From NCBI GenBank assembly GCA_023259115.1, contig JAHFQW010000015.1, positions 1-41,280 on the forward strand: a stretch of DNA of 41,280 nucleotides, read 5' to 3'. The stretch is from an archaeon (GTDB taxonomy: Archaea; Nanobdellota; Nanobdellia; Woesearchaeales; GW2011-AR9). A program made the translations under genes and the position numbers. The notes under the pieces were generated by a model, which saw only the letters and a list, made by a program, of their open reading frames with translations, ran no database searches and was not told the DNA's origin. This document shows, in pieces, positions 1-6,329 of this stretch. The first letter of the stretch is position 1. Each line of letters starts with the position of its first letter.

Positions 1-2784
1 CAAAATAGTACTTCAGTTAATCTATTGAATATTACTGAGATGGGGGTAAATTTAACAACATTATTGTTAGTTTGTGGTTCGATTGTTGCGTCAAATTTTG
101 AATTTGGAACTAATTATAATTGCGGCAGTTTAGGATTGAATATTACGGCGGATTCTGTTTCTGTTGAAGGGAATAATCTTAATCTTACAGGAAACGGTGC
201 TGGGGCGGGAGGAGTAGGAATAGATTTGTTACAAGTTAATTATGATAAAATAAACCGATTGCAGGTTCAGAATTTTAGTCGAGGGATTCGTTTATCTTAT
301 GTTAATAATTCTAATCTCACTGGGTTAAAAATGATGAATAATAGTATCGCTGTCTATTTTGATCATTCTAATAATAATAATGTGTATGATACGATTTTAG
401 GTAATAATACTAATCTCAGCGTATATGCTGATAGTGATGTTTCTATGAATAATTCTTTGATTAATGTTTCATTGTATAATTTACAAAATATAACTGCTGT
501 TAATAGTGCTACTCTCTTTCTTAAACGCTATGTTGATGTTGATGTGACTTTTAATGGTGGCAGACATCTTACAAATGCTAATGTTTCTGCTTTTTTTAAT
601 GGGACAAATACTCTTGATGCATTTGGTAAAACAGATGGTGATGGCCATGCTAGATTAGCTGTTACGGAGTTAAAGATTAATAATTCGGGTGTTACATATC
701 TTAGTCCTACTTCTATTAATGTTTCATTTAAAATTCAAGGTCAGCCTTTTATTAACTCTACTGTTATTAATTTGACTGCTACAGGAAATACACAAGTTAG
801 TTTAAATTTAGAATTAAATTGTAGTGTTCCATATAATTCTTATACTTTTACTTCACCATCCAATACTCTTTGTCCTGGGACATATGATATTAATACTTTA
901 GTTATAGGTACTGATAACACACGAATTTATTGTGTTGATACTATTTTGAGGGGTTCGTATCCACGTTCTTATGCTAGTGGTCTTATTATTTCTGGAGTTA
1001 GAAATACAAGAATTGAGGGATGTCAATTTCAAAATTTTTATGTTGCAGCTGATTTATCAAATGTTGTTAATTTTACATCTACAGGGAATACCTATTCTGG
1101 TTCGCAGACGGGGGTAAATTGTCTTGGCGGGATAGGTTCAATATTTACGGGAGATACTTATAGTAATTCATTTGTGGATCTCTATTTGACTTCTTGTAAT
1201 GCGTCTACGGTGTCTTTGAATACGTTTAGCGGTAAATTTAATATAGTGTTATCATCAGCTCTTCATGATATTGTTAAGAATAATACGTTTAAAGATAGTA
1301 GTGGTTCAGCAATAAGTTTGGGTACGAGTGTTGTGTATACTAATATTAATCCTACAAATAATAGTTTTTATTATAATAATTTTACAAGTATCTCTTCGTT
1401 TTATGTTGATACTTTCTATGGGGGATTTACGGGTAATTTTTTTAACACGACGGCTTATGCAACTATAAATTATTCGGCGCAAGGAAATGTGTATGATGAT
1501 TATTGTGATAAAGGCCGTGATATTAATGGCGATAATTATGCAGATGCTAGCCGTGATACATATATAGAGTATCCTTATAATGAGACGGTGACTTCTAAAT
1601 TGCGTACATCATCTGGGGAGGTTAATGATTTTGGTCCTCGGATGTTTGGGTGTCCGGCAGCAAATGTGTTTTTGAGTAGTTCGGGAAGTAGTTCTTCTTC
1701 GTCTGTTGCTGTGGCGTCTGCGGGTGGGAGTGCAGCGCCGGCAGCACCAGCGGCAGCTGCGACGGCGGCAACTACGGCGGCTTCTGCGAGTTCAGGAGGT
1801 GGGGGAGGGTATGTGAGTGCGGCGGATGTGAAAAAATATTTGAAGACATCGAGTGTGGAATCTAAGAGTGTTGATGGATTTTTAGAGGTCTATGTAACAC
1901 TTGAAAATACAGGTGATCAGCAGATGCAGCTTGCTCCAACAGTTTCACAGGATGTTGGTGATCCGTATTTTATGTTAACGAAGAAGACGCTGGGAAGTGA
2001 AGGGTCAAGTTTGCAGAATATTGCTAAACTGTCGTATTCCAAGAATCCGATTGCGGGTACATTATTGCAGGCGATTTTGGTGAATTCGGAGGAAATTGTA
2101 CTGCAACCAGGTGAGAAAGTGGAGAAAGCATTTCAGGTTAAACCGGGATTTGGCGTGCCAAAATCGATGAAGATTCAGTTTAGTTCTTTAGGTGAGAAAG
2201 TGCTTGAGAAAGATGTGGCAGTGGATAGAAAAGTAGCATCGGCAGCAGCAGTGGATACACATGAGGATAAGTTGGATATTTATGCGATATTGGTACCAGA
2301 AGGTGCGGAGAGAGGAAAAGGTCAGATTGTTGGTGGTGAATTGACAGGGGCAGCGATTTTGGGTTCGGTATTTGGTGAGGCTGTTGTTGCACCGGTGGAT
2401 GCGCCGTATTATATGGAGATTAGTTTGAATTCTAAATCGGGGGTTACAGAGACGAGTACTTTATTTACTGATAAGTATGGGCCGTATTCGCTTAAAGAGA
2501 AAGAGAGTTTCTTATTTGCACAGCAGTTGAAGTATGATGCGGGGGTGTATCGGGGCAATTATGTGGTGCATACGACGATGTATCATGGGGATGCGATACT
2601 TACGACGAATTCGTTTGATGTGCGGCTGGGGAATGTGGGGGAAGGAGGAGAAGTTGGTGCTGCTGGGAGCAATGAAAAAGGTGATGTTACGGGTGGTTTT
2701 TCGTTTATGGTTTGGGGAGGGTTGTTGCTGGTAGTACTTGTGATGATTGGGCAGGCGATTTATTTTGGGAGGGTGTATTATTGA
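1..2784 (+). CDS. Secreted beta-helix surface protein with C-terminal membrane anchor, 5' partial
   Basis: The reading frame is open from the first base, so the gene starts upstream of the window; TTG at 25 or ATG at 40 would be internal. The first ~540 residues are rich in Asn, Ser and Thr with many N-x-S/T sequons and recurring short beta-strand phrases of the type NNxFxxN, as in right-handed parallel beta-helix (NosD/pectate-lyase-like) repeats. A Ser/Ala/Gly/Pro low-complexity linker lies near 1669-1815. A second beta-rich domain follows, then a Gly-rich stretch and one C-terminal transmembrane helix (about 2698-2772) ending in a short basic/aromatic tail. I infer a cell-surface protein facing outward, possibly N-glycosylated, binding or cleaving polysaccharide. 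No catalytic residues can be assigned. The family is inferred from repeat style only. Confidence 0.75.
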   Translation, partial: QNSTSVNLLNITEMGVNLTTLLLVCGSIVASNFEFGTNYNCGSLGLNITADSVSVEGNNLNLTGNGAGAGGVGIDLLQVNYDKINRLQVQNFSRGIRLSYVNNSNLTGLKMMNNSIAVYFDHSNNNNVYDTILGNNTNLSVYADSDVSMNNSLINVSLYNLQNITAVNSATLFLKRYVDVDVTFNGGRHLTNANVSAFFNGTNTLDAFGKTDGDGHARLAVTELKINNSGVTYLSPTSINVSFKIQGQPFINSTVINLTATGNTQVSLNLELNCSVPYNSYTFTSPSNTLCPGTYDINTLVIGTDNTRIYCVDTILRGSYPRSYASGLIISGVRNTRIEGCQFQNFYVAADLSNVVNFTSTGNTYSGSQTGVNCLGGIGSIFTGDTYSNSFVDLYLTSCNASTVSLNTFSGKFNIVLSSALHDIVKNNTFKDSSGSAISLGTSVVYTNINPTNNSFYYNNFTSISSFYVDTFYGGFTGNFFNTTAYATINYSAQGNVYDDYCDKGRDINGDNYADASRDTYIEYPYNETVTSKLRTSSGEVNDFGPRMFGCPAANVFLSSSGSSSSSSVAVASAGGSAAPAAPAAAATAATTAASASSGGGGGYVSAADVKKYLKTSSVESKSVDGFLEVYVTLENTGDQQMQLAPTVSQDVGDPYFMLTKKTLGSEGSSLQNIAKLSYSKNPIAGTLLQAILVNSEEIVLQPGEKVEKAFQVKPGFGVPKSMKIQFSSLGEKVLEKDVAVDRKVASAAAVDTHEDKLDIYAILVPEGAERGKGQIVGGELTGAAILGSVFGEAVVAPVDAPYYMEISLNSKSGVTETSTLFTDKYGPYSLKEKESFLFAQQLKYDAGVYRGNYVVHTTMYHGDAILTTNSFDVRLGNVGEGGEVGAAGSNEKGDVTGGFSFMVWGGLLLVVLVMIGQAIYFGRVYY

Positions 2785-2855
2785 TTGGTTAATTTAGATT
2801 ACATAATGACCTAAAAGAGGGTTCAGTGTTCACAATAGTAACCCTTACCGAAACC

Positions 2856-2865
2856 TTTATAAATA
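2856..2865 (+). promoter_or_regulatory. TATA box of rpo7
   Basis: TTTATAAATA centred about 27 bases before the ATG at 2887, which predicts a leaderless or nearly leaderless transcript. A weak 6-bp inverted repeat (AGGGTT/AACCCT, 2818-2845) lies just upstream. Confidence 0.8.
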
Positions 2866-2886
2866 CCTCCTCGAAAATAGGGTATT

Positions 2887-3477
2887 ATGTTCTATACTAT
2901 CAAAGTGAAGGATTATATTCGGGTTCCACCGAGTATGTTTGATCTTACAACCAAAGAAGCGGTGCTTAAAAATATCAAGTCTACGTATGAGAATTATATC
3001 TCTAAAGAGATTGGTTTTGTTATCAATGTTGTGACGGTTGGTTTGGTCAAAGAGGGTGTGATTATTCCTGGTGATGGCGCGGGTTATTATGAGACGGAAT
3101 TTGAGTTATTGACGTATAAACCGGAACTTAATGAAATTGTGTTTGGAAAAGTTCGCGATATTACGGATTTTGGCGCTTTTTTAGATATTGGTGGTGTGGA
3201 AGGAATGGTTCATATTTCACAGAGTATGGATGATTTTGTCACATTTAGTAAAGAGAAAGTGTTGTCGGGCAGAAAATCTGGACGGGCTGTGAAAGTAGGA
3301 GATAAGTGTCGGGCGCGCATTATTGCGGTGAGTTATAAAGATTCTAATAATCCTAAGATTGGTCTTACTATGCGTCAAGAGGGTTTAGGTAAACTGGAGT
3401 GGATGTCAGAAGATGCTTTGGTTAAAGAAATTCCAGTAGAGAAGGAAGAGAAACCAAAGAAGAAAGAGAAAGATTAG
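2887..3477 (+). CDS. rpoE: DNA-directed RNA polymerase subunit Rpo7 (RpoE')
   Basis: Rpo7 forms the stalk of archaeal RNA polymerase with Rpo4 and helps open promoters and bind emerging RNA. The 196-residue protein has the expected two parts: an N-terminal RNP-like half (residues 1-80, beginning MFYTIKVKDYIRVPP) and an S1 RNA-binding domain from about residue 82 (FGKVRDITDFGAFLDIGG, then GMVHIS). The length fits the family (about 180-200) and the tail is Lys/Glu-rich. It is followed by spt4, the usual archaeal neighbour. The start is fixed by the TATA box about 27 bases upstream. Confidence 0.97.
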   Translation: MFYTIKVKDYIRVPPSMFDLTTKEAVLKNIKSTYENYISKEIGFVINVVTVGLVKEGVIIPGDGAGYYETEFELLTYKPELNEIVFGKVRDITDFGAFLDIGGVEGMVHISQSMDDFVTFSKEKVLSGRKSGRAVKVGDKCRARIIAVSYKDSNNPKIGLTMRQEGLGKLEWMSEDALVKEIPVEKEEKPKKKEKD

Positions 3478-3543
3478 ATTGTGGAGTTAAATATACATTT
3501 AAAATATGTGCTGTTAATAATGAATAATTAATAATGAATTACC

Positions 3544-3732
3544 ATGGCTAAAAAGAAAGTATGTAAACGTTGTAAAATGTTTGTGGATGCGGATACTTGT
3601 GCGCAATGTGGGACGTCTAGCTTTAGCAATAGCTGGCAAGGCAGGTTGTTTATTACTGATGCGGAGAATTCGATGATTGCGCAGAAAATTGGTATCAAGT
3701 TAAAAGGAGAGTATGCGATTAAAGTGAAGTAA
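3544..3732 (+). CDS. spt4: Transcription elongation factor Spt4 (RpoE'')
   Basis: Spt4 pairs with Spt5 as a processivity factor on RNA polymerase. The 62-residue protein has the family zinc site C7-x2-C10 and C19-x2-C22, followed by the conserved region GRLFITDAENSMIAQKIG. Its size fits archaeal Spt4. It lies 66 bases after rpo7 and 17 bases before rps24e, so it probably belongs to the same operon. The 66-base spacer before it holds a short direct repeat of TAATAATGAAT-type sequence of unknown meaning. Confidence 0.95.
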   Translation: MAKKKVCKRCKMFVDADTCAQCGTSSFSNSWQGRLFITDAENSMIAQKIGIKLKGEYAIKVK

Positions 3733-3749
3733 ATTGAGGGAGATACATT

Positions 3750-4049
3750 ATGCAATTAACAATTCAAGATAAGAAGGAAAATGTTTTACTTAATCGTCGT
3801 GAGATTAAAGCGGCTTTGTCGTTTGAGAAGGCAACGCCAAGTAATAAGGACGTGGCGGAATCTATTGCAAAACAGATGAATGTTGATGCAGGATTAGTGG
3901 TTATTAAACATATTTATAATACATTTAGCTTGCGTCAGGCAAAGGTTGATGCGGTTATCTATGATACCCAGGAAACACGAGAACGTGTTGAGAGAATTAA
4001 TGGTCATCTTCGTAAGAAGTTAGAAGACGCGGTGAAGAAGACGGCGTAA
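3750..4049 (+). CDS. rps24e: Small ribosomal subunit protein eS24
   Basis: This archaeal/eukaryotic 30S subunit protein is 99 residues long, the usual size. It shows the family pattern: an N-terminal strand (MQLTIQDKKENVLLNRRE), the central ATPSNKDVAESIAKQMN, then VVIKHIYNTFSLRQAKVDAV and a basic helical tail. A GAGGGA ribosome binding site lies 8-15 bases before the ATG. It continues the rpo7-spt4 operon, an arrangement common in archaea. Confidence 0.96.
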   Translation: MQLTIQDKKENVLLNRREIKAALSFEKATPSNKDVAESIAKQMNVDAGLVVIKHIYNTFSLRQAKVDAVIYDTQETRERVERINGHLRKKLEDAVKKTA

Positions 4050-4075
4050 GTTTTAAATGGATTATTATTGATAGT

Positions 4076-4125
4076 AATTGTTTAGCAATTAATAATTGTT
4101 TAGCAATTAATAATTGTTTAGCAAT
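4076..4125 (+). repeat. Three 18-bp tandem repeats, each a small hairpin
   Basis: AATTGTTTAGCAAT occurs at 4076, 4094 and 4112, an exact 18-base period. Each unit can fold on itself (ATTG/CAAT stem around TTTAG). The repeats lie between rps24e and rps27ae, just before the putative TATA box of rps27ae at 4136-4144. They could be a terminator for the first operon, protein-binding sites, or a replication-slippage product. Confidence 0.85.
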
Positions 4126-4135
4126 ATTAAATGGG

Positions 4136-4144
4136 TATATAAAT
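4136..4144 (+). promoter_or_regulatory. Possible TATA box of rps27ae
   Basis: TATATAAAT about 50 bases before the ATG at 4193, which would give a leader of about 25 bases. That leader holds the ribosome binding site GAGGT at 4178-4182. Confidence 0.5.
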
Positions 4145-4192
4145 TAATAAATAATAATAGTAATAAAATATAAAATTGAGGTATAACATACT

Positions 4193-4408
4193 ATGGCTGC
4201 TCCTAAACCTGCTGCAAAAAAGTCCGCTGCTGGCGGTAAAACAAAGAAACCGGGAAGAAAACTGAGCGGTTTGTATTCCATTTCAGGCGATAAAGTGTCT
4301 CGAAAAAATAAGTTTTGTCCAAAGTGCGGTTCGGGTACGTTCTTGGGTTCACATCAAAATCGGCTGGTGTGCGGGAAGTGCAGGTATACGGAATTTAAGA
4401 AGAACTAG
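4193..4408 (+). CDS. rps27ae: Small ribosomal subunit protein eS27 (S27Ae-type)
   Basis: Zinc-ribbon ribosomal protein of the archaeal small subunit. Cys pairs at residues 42/45 and 60/63 (CPKC and CGKC) define the ribbon, with GSGTFLGSH between them. The protein has 71 residues; archaeal members are often 50-60, and the excess is a Lys/Ala/Pro-rich N-terminal extension (residues 1-23) likely to contact rRNA. GAGGT 11 bases before the ATG supports this start. The gene follows rps24e, a conserved archaeal pairing. Confidence 0.95.
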   Translation: MAAPKPAAKKSAAGGKTKKPGRKLSGLYSISGDKVSRKNKFCPKCGSGTFLGSHQNRLVCGKCRYTEFKKN

Positions 4409-4414
4409 ATTTGT

Positions 4415-4885
4415 GTGATTTGTATGTTTGGTACGCAGTTGACTTTGGATTCTTTGGTTTATGTTGCACAGGTTAAGACACTCCCAGCAGAAATACCGCT
4501 TGATTCTGAACAAATTGACTGGATGTTACGAGCTTATGCTATTCTAGGGGCTTATCAGGGGTTCTGTAAACCGGTTCGGAAAATTGAACAAGCGTTTGAA
4601 CTATTTGGCACAACGGAAGATATTGAGAAGAGGGTGTATATTCGTAATTTTGGCAGTGAATTACTTTTTGCTCGGAAGTTGAATCTTTCTCGTTCTGGGA
4701 ATGAGAAGCTAAAGCGTTTTCAGAAAGAGGGGGGTTGGCGTCCTATTGTTGAGGGGCATCGAATTTATGGTGTGAGTGGTGGCGATGATGTGATTTCTGT
4801 AGGCATTGCGACTCCGACGTCTATTGATGGAGAGGAATATTTTCTTCTGCAGCCGATTGTACAAATTAATTATGAGCAGATTTAA
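4415..4885 (+). CDS. Uncharacterised 153-156 residue protein
   Basis: I do not recognise this family. The frame starts with GTG at 4415; ATG at 4424 is equally possible and neither has a clear ribosome binding site. The stop of rps27ae is 6 bases upstream, so co-transcription is likely. The predicted protein is mixed alpha/beta and soluble, with no signal peptide or membrane segment. The first half is helical (residues 25-70) and the second half ends in likely beta-strands (VISVGIATPT, EYFLLQPIVQINY). Its position directly after an information-processing operon hints at a housekeeping role, but nothing in the sequence shows it. Confidence 0.7.
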   Translation: MICMFGTQLTLDSLVYVAQVKTLPAEIPLDSEQIDWMLRAYAILGAYQGFCKPVRKIEQAFELFGTTEDIEKRVYIRNFGSELLFARKLNLSRSGNEKLKRFQKEGGWRPIVEGHRIYGVSGGDDVISVGIATPTSIDGEEYFLLQPIVQINYEQI

Positions 4886-5027
4886 CTTAATACATACGTT
4901 ATATTTTGATTATGGACCGATTATAGGAAAGTTCTTTATAAATGATTATTAAATGCAATTTTAGAGTCGACCTAATTTTAGATTGGGCAAAGTTGTTACT
5001 ACTATTTAATAGGTATAACGCAGAAAG

Positions 5028-5037
5028 ATTTAAATAG
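5028..5037 (+). promoter_or_regulatory. TATA box deciding the start of the Tat-exported protein
   Basis: ATTTAAATAG lies only 6 bases before the upstream in-frame ATG (5043) but about 28 before the ATG at 5061. Leaderless transcription would therefore begin at 5061 and give a protein starting MGRRQFLRT. Another TATA-like sequence (4935-4943) lies further upstream. Confidence 0.7.
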
Positions 5038-5060
5038 ACGCAATGTTTTTAGATGTTAAT

Positions 5061-5666
5061 ATGGGTAGGAGACAATTTTTGAGAACAGCACTTTATGGTG
5101 GAACAACCGTAGCGTTAGTTGGTGCATTAATACTTAGTAGTGAATATACTGAATTACCAGGAATTGGTAATGAAGTTCAAGCGGGTCGCGCCAAAAATAG
5201 TATTGCTGCCGTAGTTGCTGGAATTGTTGGTCAAAAATTGTATGGGAATAGTGTTATTGATTTAGAGATTCAAAAATCTTTATTTACTAATGCAAGAGTT
5301 ACAGGGGATACAACTCCAAATTCTGTTGATACCTATGTTGATCTTGCACTTACAAGCGTTCATTTTGTGGGACAAAATAATTCAAATGGACAATTAGAGG
5401 GAGAAGTACACAAATCTGAATTTAATTGGAAAGTTAAACAAACTTCGGAAAATGGATATGAAATAGCAAGATGGGGTGCTAAATTTGATGGTGCTCTTGA
5501 AATTACTGTAAAAGATGGAGACATTTCTGGGACATATATTAGGGGAGGACCACATTTTAATTGGAAAGTAAATGGGGCTTATGACAATTCAGGAAGCATA
5601 AAATGTGAAATTGATGGTCCATTAAATTTGGGTATAACTCTTGATGGTAAAATAACTCCTAAATAA
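5061..5666 (+). CDS. Tat-signal secreted protein, beta-rich, function unknown
   Basis: The start at ATG 5061 puts a twin-arginine motif (GRRQFLRT) at residues 2-9, followed by a hydrophobic stretch (ALYGGTTVALVGALIL). This is a typical Tat signal for export of a folded protein. The mature part, about 170 residues, is mostly predicted beta-strand and contains the phrase FNWKV twice (in EFNWKVKQTSENG and HFNWKVNGAYDN), suggesting two related beta-hairpin or lipocalin/jelly-roll-like modules. No cysteines or catalytic motif are evident. The longer start at 5043 would add MFLDVN in front of the signal and is less likely. A double-hairpin element follows at 5708-5798. Confidence 0.8.
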   Translation: MGRRQFLRTALYGGTTVALVGALILSSEYTELPGIGNEVQAGRAKNSIAAVVAGIVGQKLYGNSVIDLEIQKSLFTNARVTGDTTPNSVDTYVDLALTSVHFVGQNNSNGQLEGEVHKSEFNWKVKQTSENGYEIARWGAKFDGALEITVKDGDISGTYIRGGPHFNWKVNGAYDNSGSIKCEIDGPLNLGITLDGKITPK

Positions 5667-5707
5667 ACAGTTCTTGCCCTTAATTCTGTAATTTGATTGA
5701 ACTTCGT

Positions 5708-5798
5708 TATATAGTAAATTGCCATAGAAACCGAACATGCTAGGCAATTTCTATATATTGAAATTCGCAACATTTTGTTCGATTTCTTGCGAATTTCA
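5708..5798. repeat. Double-hairpin intergenic element 1
   Basis: First hairpin: TATATAG plus AAATTGCC (5708-5723, one bulged T) pairs with GGCAATTT plus CTATATA (5743-5757). Second hairpin: TGAAATTCGCAA (5759-5770) pairs exactly with TTGCGAATTTCA (5787-5798). The element fills the space between two convergent genes, so it could act as a bidirectional terminator. It shares AGTAAATTGCC with the element at 23509-23598. Confidence 0.85.
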
Positions 5799-5803
5799 CT
5801 ATA

Positions 5804-6076
5804 TTAATGTATCAGGCTGCCCTCTTTATATTGTAATGCTTGGGCGTTTTGGTAACAGTTTTTGTCTAGAAAGAAGGATTCAAGGTTCTGGTTTAGTTCC
5901 ATTTGGATGGTGTACATTTCTTTTTGGATTTGTTTTGAGCAAAAATAACAGGCATGATTTGGGGTGATGCTCTCTATCCCTGTGAGTTGTCCTGTGCGAA
6001 TTTTTTCTCTGAGGGTGCTACGGGTTGTTTCATAGAGTGATCCGATAATGACTTTTTGGGGTTGGTTATCGGGCAT
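5804..6076 (-). CDS. Small Cys-containing protein, function unknown
   Basis: This 90-residue protein has the pattern ACYFCSKQI followed about 30 residues later by DKNCYQNA. It therefore offers three cysteines with a CxxC knuckle, plus nearby His, for a possible metal site. It has no signal peptide or membrane segment. The amino-acid pattern is ordinary for a real gene, and a TATA box on the minus strand (6111-6119) fits its start. It is divergent from the RHH/GHKL cassette, and a TACTTTAAAGTA palindrome at 6121-6132 lies between the two promoters, so it may share the RHH regulator. I do not recognise the family. Confidence 0.65.
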   Translation of the reverse strand: MPDNQPQKVIIGSLYETTRSTLREKIRTGQLTGIESITPNHACYFCSKQIQKEMYTIQMELNQNLESFFLDKNCYQNAQALQYKEGSLIH

Positions 6077-6110
6077 ACACTGATGAAATGAGGGTTTCTT
6101 TAAAAAGGTT

Positions 6111-6119
6111 ATTATATAA
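6111..6119 (-). promoter_or_regulatory. TATA box for the divergent Cys-containing protein
   Basis: Reads TTATATAAT on the minus strand, about 39 bases before the ATG at 6076. It adjoins the 12-base palindrome at 6121-6132. Confidence 0.6.
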
Positions 6120-6120
6120 C

Positions 6121-6180
6121 TACTTTAAAGTAACAAACTTTTAGAAAGATTTATAAAGACGTCCTACTTTTTGCTACTTT
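6121..6180 (+). promoter_or_regulatory. Cassette promoter with candidate RHH operator repeats
   Basis: A TATA box ATTTATAAAG is at 6149-6158, about 29 bases before the RHH start codon at 6183. CTACTTT occurs at 6120-6126, 6164-6170 and 6174-6180. The last two are exactly 10 bases apart, one helical turn, and cover the expected transcription start. The first copy is part of the perfect palindrome TACTTTAAAGTA (6121-6132), upstream of the TATA box. This is the kind of repeated short site that ribbon-helix-helix dimers bind cooperatively. Autoregulation is inferred. Confidence 0.65.
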
Positions 6181-6182
6181 AT

Positions 6183-6329
6183 ATGAAGCAGAAGATTTCG
6201 ATATCGGTTGATAAAAGTGTACTTGATGAGGTTGATGCAAAAGTACTCACGGGGCTGTATCGCAATAAGAGTCATTTTATTGAACTGGCAACGAGAAAGA
6301 TGTTGGAGGGGGAGTATGGCAGAGATTAA
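6183..6329 (+). CDS. Ribbon-helix-helix (CopG/Arc-type) regulator, 48 residues
   Basis: This very short gene encodes MKQKISISVDKSVLDEVD, then a turn (VLTGLYRNKSHFIE) and a second helix (LATRKMLEGE). That is the strand-helix-helix plan of MetJ/Arc/CopG repressors: an alternating polar/hydrophobic strand KQKISISVD, helix 1, a basic R/N-K-S capping turn, helix 2. Such proteins dimerise and insert the paired strands in the DNA major groove. The ATG lies 29 bases after a TATA box and the stop overlaps the next gene by 14 bases, so translation of the two is coupled. It is the likely autorepressor of the cassette that follows. Confidence 0.85.
   Translation: MKQKISISVDKSVLDEVDAKVLTGLYRNKSHFIELATRKMLEGEYGRD

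Noticed and set aside
4076-4125. Possible CRISPR array
   Set aside because: The units are 18 bases apart with no unique spacers and no cas genes nearby.
6208-6315. N-terminal extension of GHKL ATPase A
   Set aside because: These codons overlap the RHH gene in another frame; the ribosome binding site and similarity to paralogue B place the start at 6316.
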